A DNA stretch of 64,000 nt, taken from UMGS1251 sp036666555. GTDB taxonomy: Bacteria; Bacillota; Clostridia; Lachnospirales; Lachnospiraceae. This document shows positions 53,256 to 60,217 of this stretch, piece by piece. Where the stretch lies: assembly GCA_036666555.1 (NCBI GenBank), contig JAVWVS010000010.1, positions 1 to 64,000 on the forward strand, read 5' to 3'. The notes under the pieces are model-generated. The model searched no databases. It saw only the letters and a list, made by a program, of their open reading frames with translations, and was not told the origin of the DNA. The translations under genes and the position numbers were made by a program. The stretch's first letter is position 1. Each line of letters starts with the position of its first letter.

Positions 53256-53813
53256 CTAAGCTTCCTGATATACAATTGCGCTACTAATTTCTTCTGCTAT
53301 TTCGGTTCCCACCATTAGGCCTATCAATGCCAATGAAAATGCAATTGCAGTACCCATTCCTCTGCTGGTAACAATCGGTCCATCTATGACCACCGGGGTA
53401 TGTAGAATCTCTGCTCCATACAGTTCCTTCTCCTTGGATGGATAAGCCGTTGCTCGTTTCCCTTTCAGCATCCCTCTTTTTCCCAGAATACTTGGTGCCG
53501 CACAAATTGCCCCTATATATTTTTCTTCCCTATAAAATTGATTCAGTAAGTGCTCCAGCCCTTTATGTTCTTCTAAATGAATCGTTCCCGGCATTCCTCC
53601 TGGGAGTACCAACATCGTCGTATCTTTATAATCCATATGTTCAAACAGCATATCCGCCATGACATCTATTTTATGCGCTCCGTGAACGCTTCGTTGTCCG
53701 GTCACTGAAACAGTTACCACGGATATATTCGCCCTTCGCAATAAATCTACAACCGTCAGTCCTTCTATTTCTTCAAATCCATCTGCCAAAAATACGCAAA
53801 CCTCATTTTCCAT
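53256..53813 (-). CDS. DJ-1/PfpI family protein (YajL/ThiJ-like)
   Basis: A 185-residue alpha/beta protein. The nucleophile-elbow Cys is in AICAAPS (near residue 104), the conserved acidic residue lies in FLADGFEEIEGL near residue 15, and LVLPGGMPGT is present. The family includes YajL-type chaperone/deglycase-like proteins; the exact activity is disputed in the literature and not visible here. The ATG follows GGAGG. The promoter upstream overlaps an inverted repeat. Confidence 0.9.
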   Translation of the reverse strand: MENEVCVFLADGFEEIEGLTVVDLLRRANISVVTVSVTGQRSVHGAHKIDVMADMLFEHMDYKDTTMLVLPGGMPGTIHLEEHKGLEHLLNQFYREEKYIGAICAAPSILGKRGMLKGKRATAYPSKEKELYGAEILHTPVVIDGPIVTSRGMGTAIAFSLALIGLMVGTEIAEEISSAIVYQEA

Positions 53814-53846
53814 TTTACTGCCTCCTAGTCTATTTTCACTTCTAAT

Positions 53847-53883
53847 ATTTGCATTTTAGCAAACTCCCTGCCAAAATGCAAAT
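53847..53883 (-). promoter_or_regulatory. Promoter framed by an 11-bp inverted repeat (operator candidate)
   Basis: Perfect arms ATTTGCATTTT (53847-53857) and AAAATGCAAAT (53873-53883). On the minus strand the right arm contains the -35 TTGCAT (53876-53881) and the left arm the -10 TAAAAT (53853-53858), 17 bp apart with TG before the -10. A dimeric regulator bound to the arms would block RNA polymerase at the PfpI-lipoprotein promoter. Confidence 0.6.
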
Positions 53884-53915
53884 CCGCTCCCTCTCCCTTA
53901 TTTTGGAATGCATCC

Positions 53916-53944
53916 TTGATTTGTCGAAATGACTATACTATGAT
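53916..53944 (+). promoter_or_regulatory. Promoter for the CYTH gene
   Basis: TTGATT (53916-53921), a 17-bp spacer and TATGAT (53939-53944), about 36 bp before the start codon at 53981; AAGGAG lies just before that codon. It is divergent from the PfpI promoter. Confidence 0.65.
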
Positions 53945-53980
53945 AGAAATAATGAATAAAAAATCAAAAAGGAGACTATT

Positions 53981-54430
53981 ATGGAGATTGAACGTAAATT
54001 TTTAATATCTGCACTGCCGGACTGGGTGAATCGCTTTCCTTTTCACACCATCGAACAAGGTTATCTATGTACCGACCCTGTGGTTCGCATACGCCGTCAG
54101 GATGAAGAATATATCCTCACCTACAAATCCAAAGGTCTTATGGTAAGAGAAGAATATAATCTTCCGCTTACTGCTAATTCCTATTCCCATCTCAAAGAAA
54201 AAGCAGATGGTCGGTTCATTTATAAACAAAGATTTCTCATTCCTTTATCCAATGGACTAACTGCGGAACTGGATGTATTTCAAAAAGAGCTTGCCCCTTT
54301 GCTTCTTGTGGAAGTGGAATTCTCCACCCAAGAAGAAGCTACACTCTTTGTTCCGCCCGACTGGTTTGGAGAAGAAGTCACCTTTTCTTCCAAATACCAC
54401 AATAGCCATCTCAGTTGTTTGGAGAATTAA
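53981..54430 (+). CDS. CYTH-domain protein (triphosphate tunnel metalloenzyme family)
   Basis: A 149-residue protein opening with the family signature EIERKFL, which supplies triphosphate and metal ligands in the tunnel. Basic and acidic alternating residues (VRIRRQDEEYILTYKSKG) and the late VEVEF strand are typical. Bacterial members include tripolyphosphatases and a few adenylate cyclases; at this size a tripolyphosphatase-type activity is the cautious guess. It is upstream of an XRE regulator with its own promoter. Confidence 0.85.
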   Translation: MEIERKFLISALPDWVNRFPFHTIEQGYLCTDPVVRIRRQDEEYILTYKSKGLMVREEYNLPLTANSYSHLKEKADGRFIYKQRFLIPLSNGLTAELDVFQKELAPLLLVEVEFSTQEEATLFVPPDWFGEEVTFSSKYHNSHLSCLEN

Positions 54431-54475
54431 TGTAAACATTTCGTTGCATTATTAAAATAGGTTGCGTTTTGTTGC

Positions 54476-54509
54476 ATAAATACCTATTTATTCGGGAAAT
54501 TGCTATACT
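54476..54509 (+). promoter_or_regulatory. Promoter and likely self-operator of the XRE gene
   Basis: TGCTATACT (extended -10, 54501-54509). A perfect inverted repeat ATAAATA-CC-TATTTAT (54476-54491) covers the -35 area, and GTTGC is repeated at 54443, 54461 and 54471. This fits binding by the XRE protein encoded directly downstream. Confidence 0.5.
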
Positions 54510-54533
54510 GTCATTAGAAATGGAGGTATCGCA

Positions 54534-54932
54534 ATGTCCAACTTGCAATTGTCTAAAAATTTACGAACATTAAGAAAAGCACGGCGTCTCACGCAGACCC
54601 ACCTTAGCATCATGCTGAATATTTCCAGACAAGCTTATTCGAATTATGAAAATAATAAACGTACTCCTGATTTAGATTCTCTAATACGGCTATCTCAGAT
54701 TTATCATATTACATTGGACCAACTGGTGAAGCAAAACGCTGGACAGACACTCCTCGAAACTACAGAACCTTACTATCCTGCACTGAATATACAAACAGGT
54801 GACACCTTGTATCTTACAAAAGAAGAAACAGACCTTGTGATGCAGTATCGGGATTTATCACAGCCAGGAAAAGAAATCCTTCAAGGATTTTTTGAATCCC
54901 GTATTTCTCATCCTCAAAAAATCCCGAAATAA
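54534..54932 (+). CDS. XRE-family transcriptional regulator
   Basis: A 132-residue DNA-binding protein. Residues about 8-62 are a Cro/CI helix-turn-helix: LRTLRKARRLTQTHLSIML, ISRQAYSNYENNKRTPDLDS. The remaining 70 residues have no known ligand domain and may dimerise. GGAGG lies seven bases before the ATG. It probably represses its own promoter through the inverted repeat upstream. Targets elsewhere are unknown. Confidence 0.9.
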   Translation: MSNLQLSKNLRTLRKARRLTQTHLSIMLNISRQAYSNYENNKRTPDLDSLIRLSQIYHITLDQLVKQNAGQTLLETTEPYYPALNIQTGDTLYLTKEETDLVMQYRDLSQPGKEILQGFFESRISHPQKIPK

Positions 54933-54965
54933 AAACGCTCCTTTTACAAAAAGGAACGTTTTTTC
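54931..54965. terminator. Bidirectional intrinsic terminator
   Basis: Stem AAAACG-C-TCCTTTT paired with AAAAGGA-A-CGTTTT with one mismatch and short loop, flanked by an A-run and a T-run. It lies between the convergent XRE (ends 54932) and lysC (ends 54967) genes. Confidence 0.85.
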
Positions 54966-54966
54966 T

Positions 54967-56175
54967 TTAGTCATCCAAGCCAAATCCATCATGCACCGCA
55001 ACCACTGCGCGTTCTACTTCTTTTTCATCGATTAACACCGTAATCCGAATCTCCGAAGTGGAAATCATATTGATATTGACTCCTGCATTGGAAAGTGATT
55101 CAAACATTTTTGCAGCAACCCCCGGATTGCTCATCATTCCTGCTCCTACCACAGATATTTTTGCTACTTTTTCATTAAAAGTAACCTCCTGAATGGTAAG
55201 TGCTTTTTTATTTGCCTCCAATAGTTTTAATGTTGCTTCTAAGTCATCTTGAGATACGGTAAAGGAAATATCCTTCGTTCCACCACGACCTACCGATTGC
55301 AAAATAATATCCACATTAATGTGATTTTTTGCCAACATATTGAATATTTTAAACGCAACGCCCGGTGTATCTTGTACTCCAATGACAGACACCCTAGCTG
55401 TATTTTTATCTGCGGCAACGCCGGTAATTAACATTTCTTCCACTTCTACTACCTCCTTTACAATGGTTCCTTCTGATTGATTCAAACTTGACCGCACCAC
55501 CAATGGTACGCCGTATTTCTTCGCCATTTCCACTGAACGGTTATGAAGTACTTTGGCTCCTAATGTTGCTAGTTCCAGCATCTCATCATAGGTGATTTCT
55601 TCCAGTTTCTTTGCATTTTTCACTACTCGTGGATCTGCTGTATAGATGCCATCCACATCGGTATAGATTTCACATAGGTCTGCATGAAGGGACGCCGCAA
55701 GCGCTACCGCTGTAGTATCCGAGCCCCCTCGCCCAAGTGTTGCAAAATCATCATATTTGTTCACTCCTTGGAATCCCGTCACAATTACAATCTTTCTAGA
55801 CTCCAATTCGTGTTGAATTCTATCGGTATCTATCCTTTTAAATCGTGCATTTCCATAATGGGATGTAGCATGCATCATTACTTGGAATGCATTTAAGGAA
55901 ACAGCCGGAACATCCATGGCATTCATCGCCATTGCCATGAGGGAAACCGATACTTGTTCTCCTGTAGCCAGTAACATATCTAATTCCCGTTTAGATGCTT
56001 TGGGATTAATCTGTGCAGCCAGTTCCAACAATTCATCTGTAGTATCCCCCATTGCAGAAAGTACCACAATCACATCATTTCCATTTCTATAATCTTCCAC
56101 ACATCGTTTTGCGACGTTGTATATTCGTTCTTTATTGGCCACAGAACTGCCGCCAAATTTTTTTACTATGAGCAT
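54967..56175 (-). CDS. lysC: Aspartate kinase
   Basis: First step of the aspartate family pathway: ATP-dependent phosphorylation of aspartate. It has 402 residues with VKKFGGSSV at the N-terminus, GRGGSDTTAVALAA, EIYTDVDGIYTADPR and two C-terminal ACT domains (about 265-400) for feedback control by lysine and/or threonine. GGAGG precedes the ATG. It is the last gene of the hom-kinase-lysC operon, suggesting a role in threonine supply. Confidence 0.96.
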   Translation of the reverse strand: MLIVKKFGGSSVANKERIYNVAKRCVEDYRNGNDVIVVLSAMGDTTDELLELAAQINPKASKRELDMLLATGEQVSVSLMAMAMNAMDVPAVSLNAFQVMMHATSHYGNARFKRIDTDRIQHELESRKIVIVTGFQGVNKYDDFATLGRGGSDTTAVALAASLHADLCEIYTDVDGIYTADPRVVKNAKKLEEITYDEMLELATLGAKVLHNRSVEMAKKYGVPLVVRSSLNQSEGTIVKEVVEVEEMLITGVAADKNTARVSVIGVQDTPGVAFKIFNMLAKNHINVDIILQSVGRGGTKDISFTVSQDDLEATLKLLEANKKALTIQEVTFNEKVAKISVVGAGMMSNPGVAAKMFESLSNAGVNINMISTSEIRITVLIDEKEVERAVVAVHDGFGLDD

Positions 56176-56203
56176 AGTTTCCTCCTACCGTAACTCCACT
56201 TCA

Positions 56204-57403
56204 TTATTTTAATAATCGGTCGATCAAAAGAAATCCTTCTTCATACCGATTTTGACTTTCCCGGGCTGTTCGTTCACAGTAGACATTTGCCCCGTCCACC
56301 GGATGTGTACTATCATATAGAAGATAAGGCACCGGTTCTTTTGTATGGGTGCGAATACGAATGGGTGTCGGATGATCCGGTAGTAGCAAAATACGGAAGG
56401 ATTCTCCCGCCTTTTCCAATCCTTCCCATACCTTTCCCAAAACTTTTTCATCAATCAAAGATATGGCCGTCATTTTATCTTCTACCTTTCCTTGATGTCC
56501 CATTTCATCTGGTGCTTCTATGTGGATATATGCGAAATCATATCCATCCTTTAAAAGAGCATCCAATGCTGCCTGTGCCTTTCCTTCATAGTTTGTATGT
56601 AAGCCTCCGTTGGCACCTTCTACGGATAAGTTCGTCATGCCTGCGCCTACGGCAATTCCTTTTAATAAATCAACGGCTGAGACCATGACACCTTTTTTTC
56701 CTGTCTTTTTTTCAAATGAGGTCAATGCCGGTCTGGTACCTGCGCCCCAGAACCACGCACTATTTGCTTTATTCAAGCCATCCTTGGCACGTTGTACGTT
56801 CAAGGGATGTTCATTTAAAATGTCATAGCTTTTTTTCATCATTTCTCGCAGCACCTGGTCTTCTGGAAGATATGCTCCGATTCGTCTAGTCAAAATATCA
56901 TGAGGCGGCGTCAAATCTACCACTTTACCATGCTCCCAAATCAACAGATGTCGATAACTGGTACCTGGGTAAAAATGATACCCTTCCTGCTCTAAGCCCT
57001 TCTTTAGTGCTTCCAACAAAATAGCTGCATCTTGGGAACTGATTTCTCCGGAACTGTGGTCCAGAATATGTTTTTCTTCATAAGCCGATTCTTCCTCAGA
57101 AATAGTAACCAAATTGCAGCGAAAAGAAACATCTTCCGGTTTCATATCCACACCAATACTTAGTGCTTCCAGTGGCGACCGTCCACTATAATATCTATTT
57201 GGATCATAACCCATCACCGACAGATTGGCTGTGTCACTTCCCGGAGCCATCTCTTTTGGAACCATACAAGCCAATCCAATTTCCGAAGACTTTGCCATTT
57301 TGTCCATATATGGAGTTACAGCAGCTTCTAATGGTGTCTGTTCCTCCAACTGGGTAATGGGTTCATCTGCCATTCCATCTCCCAGGATAATGATATATTT
57401 CAT
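56204..57403 (-). CDS. Proposed homoserine kinase, phosphoglycerate-mutase type (ApgM family)
   Basis: A 399-residue member of the alkaline-phosphatase superfamily related to archaeal cofactor-independent phosphoglycerate mutase. It shows IILGDGMADEP (metal ligand Asp), MAPGSDTANLSVMGYDP (Ser/Thr nucleophile region), YIHIEAPDEMGHQG and LLLPDHPTP. The subgroup next to threonine genes was proposed as a non-homologous homoserine kinase (TIGR02535). Here it lies between hom and lysC, and I see no GHMP-type ThrB in the window. The frame opens far upstream at 57574 inside hom, but the ATG at 57403 has GGAGGG nine bases before it. Confidence 0.85.
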   Translation of the reverse strand: MKYIIILGDGMADEPITQLEEQTPLEAAVTPYMDKMAKSSEIGLACMVPKEMAPGSDTANLSVMGYDPNRYYSGRSPLEALSIGVDMKPEDVSFRCNLVTISEEESAYEEKHILDHSSGEISSQDAAILLEALKKGLEQEGYHFYPGTSYRHLLIWEHGKVVDLTPPHDILTRRIGAYLPEDQVLREMMKKSYDILNEHPLNVQRAKDGLNKANSAWFWGAGTRPALTSFEKKTGKKGVMVSAVDLLKGIAVGAGMTNLSVEGANGGLHTNYEGKAQAALDALLKDGYDFAYIHIEAPDEMGHQGKVEDKMTAISLIDEKVLGKVWEGLEKAGESFRILLLPDHPTPIRIRTHTKEPVPYLLYDSTHPVDGANVYCERTARESQNRYEEGFLLIDRLLK

Positions 57404-57408
57404 AACTT

Positions 57409-58626
57409 TTAGCCCTCCACACGAATCATCTGAATGATATTGGAATAAGATTCCGCTTTTTGATCGTAGGTTCCTTCTGACATCACTGCAGTCAAAAATC
57501 CAAACTCTCCAACCTCTCCCGGTATTACAACGGTTTCCGATGTTCCAAAATCTTCCTGCAACTGTTCCAGCCAAGCGCTGCTCTCTCCTGTCATTCGTAT
57601 AAAAAACCGTCTCTGAACTGCTTCTTTTTCTTCCAGCTGTAATTTATCTTGTGTCCAACACATCATAACACTTCTTTGCAAGTGTTTTACCGCATCCACT
57701 ACATCTGCCACTACTGCACTGGCCGTGGGAAGTTTGCCTGCACCGCTTCCATAGAACATCGCATCTCCCAACATATTCCCATGTACAAAAATAGAATTAT
57801 AAACTCCATCCACGCTGTGAAGCGGGTGGCTCTGCGGTAATAAAAATGGTGCTACAATCGCGCTGATTTTATCACCGTCACGTTTGCTGGATGCTAATAA
57901 TTTAATAGTCATATGCATCTGTTTTGCATAATGCATATCCTGCAGCGTAATTTTTGTAATTCCTTCCGTGTAAATATCTTCATAATCCACTTGTTTTCCG
58001 GAAATCAAGGAAGATAAAATGGCAATCTTTCGACAAGCATCTTGTCCCTCTACATCCGCTGCTGGATTCTTCTCTGCATATCCATTTTCCTGGGCTTCTT
58101 TCAATACTTCTTCGTAATCAGCATCTTCATAAAACATCTTTGTCAGCATATAGTTGGTCGTTCCATTTAAGATTCCGGTTACTTCCTCAATTTCATCCGC
58201 GGTCAAAGAAGAATTCAGCACACGCAAAATAGGAATCCCACCACCTACACTGGCTTCAAACAAAAAGTTACTGTTTTGTTCTCTTGCAATGGAGAGCAGT
58301 TCTGCTCCATGTTTTGCCACTAATGCCTTGTTGGAAGTGACCACACTTTTTCCTGCTTCTAAACACCGTTTCACAAATGTATACGCCGGCTCTACTCCGC
58401 CCATTACCTCTACAACAACTTTCACCTCTTGGTCTTTGAGCACAACATCAAAATCATGAGTGATTAACTTCTGCACCGGATCTTCCGGAAAATCTCGTAA
58501 ATCCAGCACATACTTAAGTTCAATAGGTTCACCGGCTCTTTCACAAATCAAATCCCCATTCGTACGAAGGACCTCCACAACACCTGACCCTACGGTTCCA
58601 TATCCTAAAACTGCAATTTTCACCAT
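57409..58626 (-). CDS. hom: Homoserine dehydrogenase
   Basis: NAD(P)H-dependent conversion of aspartate semialdehyde to homoserine. It has 405 residues: Rossmann motif LGYGTVGSGV (8-17), the catalytic region GGGIPILRVL and NGTTNYMLTKM, and a C-terminal ACT domain (about 330-405) for threonine feedback. GGGAG precedes the ATG, four bases after the ACT-protein gene, so it is coupled to it. Confidence 0.97.
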   Translation of the reverse strand: MVKIAVLGYGTVGSGVVEVLRTNGDLICERAGEPIELKYVLDLRDFPEDPVQKLITHDFDVVLKDQEVKVVVEVMGGVEPAYTFVKRCLEAGKSVVTSNKALVAKHGAELLSIAREQNSNFLFEASVGGGIPILRVLNSSLTADEIEEVTGILNGTTNYMLTKMFYEDADYEEVLKEAQENGYAEKNPAADVEGQDACRKIAILSSLISGKQVDYEDIYTEGITKITLQDMHYAKQMHMTIKLLASSKRDGDKISAIVAPFLLPQSHPLHSVDGVYNSIFVHGNMLGDAMFYGSGAGKLPTASAVVADVVDAVKHLQRSVMMCWTQDKLQLEEKEAVQRRFFIRMTGESSAWLEQLQEDFGTSETVVIPGEVGEFGFLTAVMSEGTYDQKAESYSNIIQMIRVEG

Positions 58627-58629
58627 ACG

Positions 58630-59070
58630 CTACTCCCTGCCTACAATTTTTAAATAGTGCACATCGTCATGTTCCTCTATCTTAGCCACCATGTCTGATA
58701 AATTTCCCGTGGTGGAAAGCGTCTCCACACTCAAAGTAATCGTGGCTACTCCATTGAGTGGAATGCTTTGATGAATGGTCAATATGTTTACATCATATTC
58801 TGCAATCATTCTCAAAAGTTCCACCAACACTCCTGGTGTATCATTTAATTGAATCACCAGAGTCACTGTCTGTCCTTTTTCATTTTCATGAAAAGGAAAA
58901 ATATCGTCTTTGTATTTGTAAAAAGAACTCCTGCTAATGCCGACTCTCCCGGTTGCCTCTTGGATGGTAATTGATTTTTCCGACACTAGAAGTCTTTTTG
59001 CCTCAATTACTTTTAAAAGAACTTCCGGCACTGCCTTTTTCTTAAGGACATAATATTTTGTTTTATCCAT
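58630..59070 (-). CDS. ACT-domain protein (PheB/UPF0735 type)
   Basis: A 146-residue protein with an N-terminal helix-turn-helix-like segment (SITIQEATGRVGISRSSFYKYKD in part, about 34-55) and a C-terminal ACT domain (about 70-143; VIQLNDTPGVLVELL). The same family (PheB in Bacillus) sits beside aromatic or threonine genes and is presumed a regulatory amino acid sensor. The gene overlaps the prfB end by 8 bp and precedes hom, so here it probably senses threonine or a related product. Confidence 0.85.
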   Translation of the reverse strand: MDKTKYYVLKKKAVPEVLLKVIEAKRLLVSEKSITIQEATGRVGISRSSFYKYKDDIFPFHENEKGQTVTLVIQLNDTPGVLVELLRMIAEYDVNILTIHQSIPLNGVATITLSVETLSTTGNLSDMVAKIEEHDDVHYLKIVGRE

Positions 59071-60176
59071 GGCGGGTTCCTCTTTTCTTCAAGTATGCAT
59101 TCATGAAAGGATCTAGCCCTCCATCTAAAACTGCCTGCACATTTCCTGCCTCCATATTGGTTCTATGGTCCTTGACCAATGTATATGGTTGCATGATATA
59201 AGACCTTATTTGATTACCGAAGCCAATCTCTTTGACTTCTCCACGGATTCCAGACACTTTTTCTGCTTGTTCCTGTTCTCTTTGGAGATATAATTTTGCC
59301 TTCAGCATCTGCATTGCTTTCTCTTTATTATTATGCTGAGAACGTTCATTTTGGCACTGCACCACAATTCCGGTGGGAAGATGGGTGATTCGAATGGCCG
59401 AAGAAGTTTTGTTGACATGCTGTCCACCTGCTCCACTGGCCCGATAAGTATCTATTTTCAAATCATCCTCAGCAATTTCCATATCCAAAGCTTCCTCAAT
59501 GTCCGGTATCACATCACAGGATGCAAAAGAAGTCTGTCTTTTCCCTGCCGCATTAAAAGGCGATATCCGTACTAACCGATGTACCCCTTTTTCTGACTGC
59601 AAATATCCATAGGCATTTTCTCCGCTAACCTGAAAGGTGACCCCCTTAATCCCGGTAATATCACCATCCAAATAGTCAAGAACTTCTATGGAAAATCCTT
59701 TCTTTTCTGCCCAGCGGTTATACATTCGATATAAAATCTCCGCCCAGTCACAGGATTCGGTTCCACCGGCACCTGCATGCAAGGTTACAATTGCATCGTC
59801 ACTGTCATATTCTCCGGATAATAGGGTCTGTACTCGGAGCTCTTCATACTTTTCTTCGAACTCGGCTAATTCCTTTTGAATTTCCCCTACCATTCCTCCA
59901 TCGTTTTCTTCATAAGCCATATCAATTAAGATTCCAATATCTTCTTGGGTCGTGGCTAACTCTGCCATAGTCTTTAACACATCTTGAAGTCCCTTTAGTT
60001 CCCTCATAATGTGTCTGGAGCTTTCTGCATGGTCCCAAAACCCTGTTTCTGACATCTTATGTTCTAACTCTTCTACCCGTTTTTCCTTTGCAGGCAGGTC
60101 AAAGTGAATCCCTCATTTCCTGCAATGGTTCTTCATAAGAATGAATTGTACTTTTCAATTGGTCTAACTCAACCAT
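59063..60176 (-). CDS. prfB: Peptide chain release factor 2, with programmed +1 frameshift
   Basis: Terminates translation at UGA and UAA. The complete product is about 370 residues made from two frames: 25 codons from the ATG at 60176, then an in-frame TGA (60099-60101) at the CTT-TGA-C slip site, and the rest in the +1 frame. The GGQ motif (GAGGQHVNK) and the SPF stop-codon recognition tripeptide (RISPFNAAGK) are present. AGAGGTGA precedes the ATG. The gene follows secA by 41 bp, the usual secA-prfB pair. Confidence 0.95.
60099..60114 (-). promoter_or_regulatory. prfB autoregulatory frameshift site
   Basis: On the minus strand, GAGGGA, five bases, then CTT TGA C. The internal Shine-Dalgarno-like element and slippery CTT before the UGA codon are the known parts of RF2 autoregulation. 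Frame 0 gives codons ...RDSL and stop; slipping one base continues DLPAKEKR. Confidence 0.9.
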
Positions 60177-60217
60177 GCTCTCACCTCTTTACGCTTTATT
60201 TTCTTTCTGACTACCGC

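Noticed and set aside
57404..57574. N-terminal extension of the proposed homoserine kinase
   Set aside because: Out-of-frame with hom and overlapping its end; the family N-terminus begins at 57403 behind GGAGGG.
59063..60055. prfB as a 330-residue gene starting at 60055
   Set aside because: The upstream 25 codons, ribosome-binding site and CTT-TGA-C site show the normal frameshifted gene starting at 60176; it is not a truncation or sequencing error.
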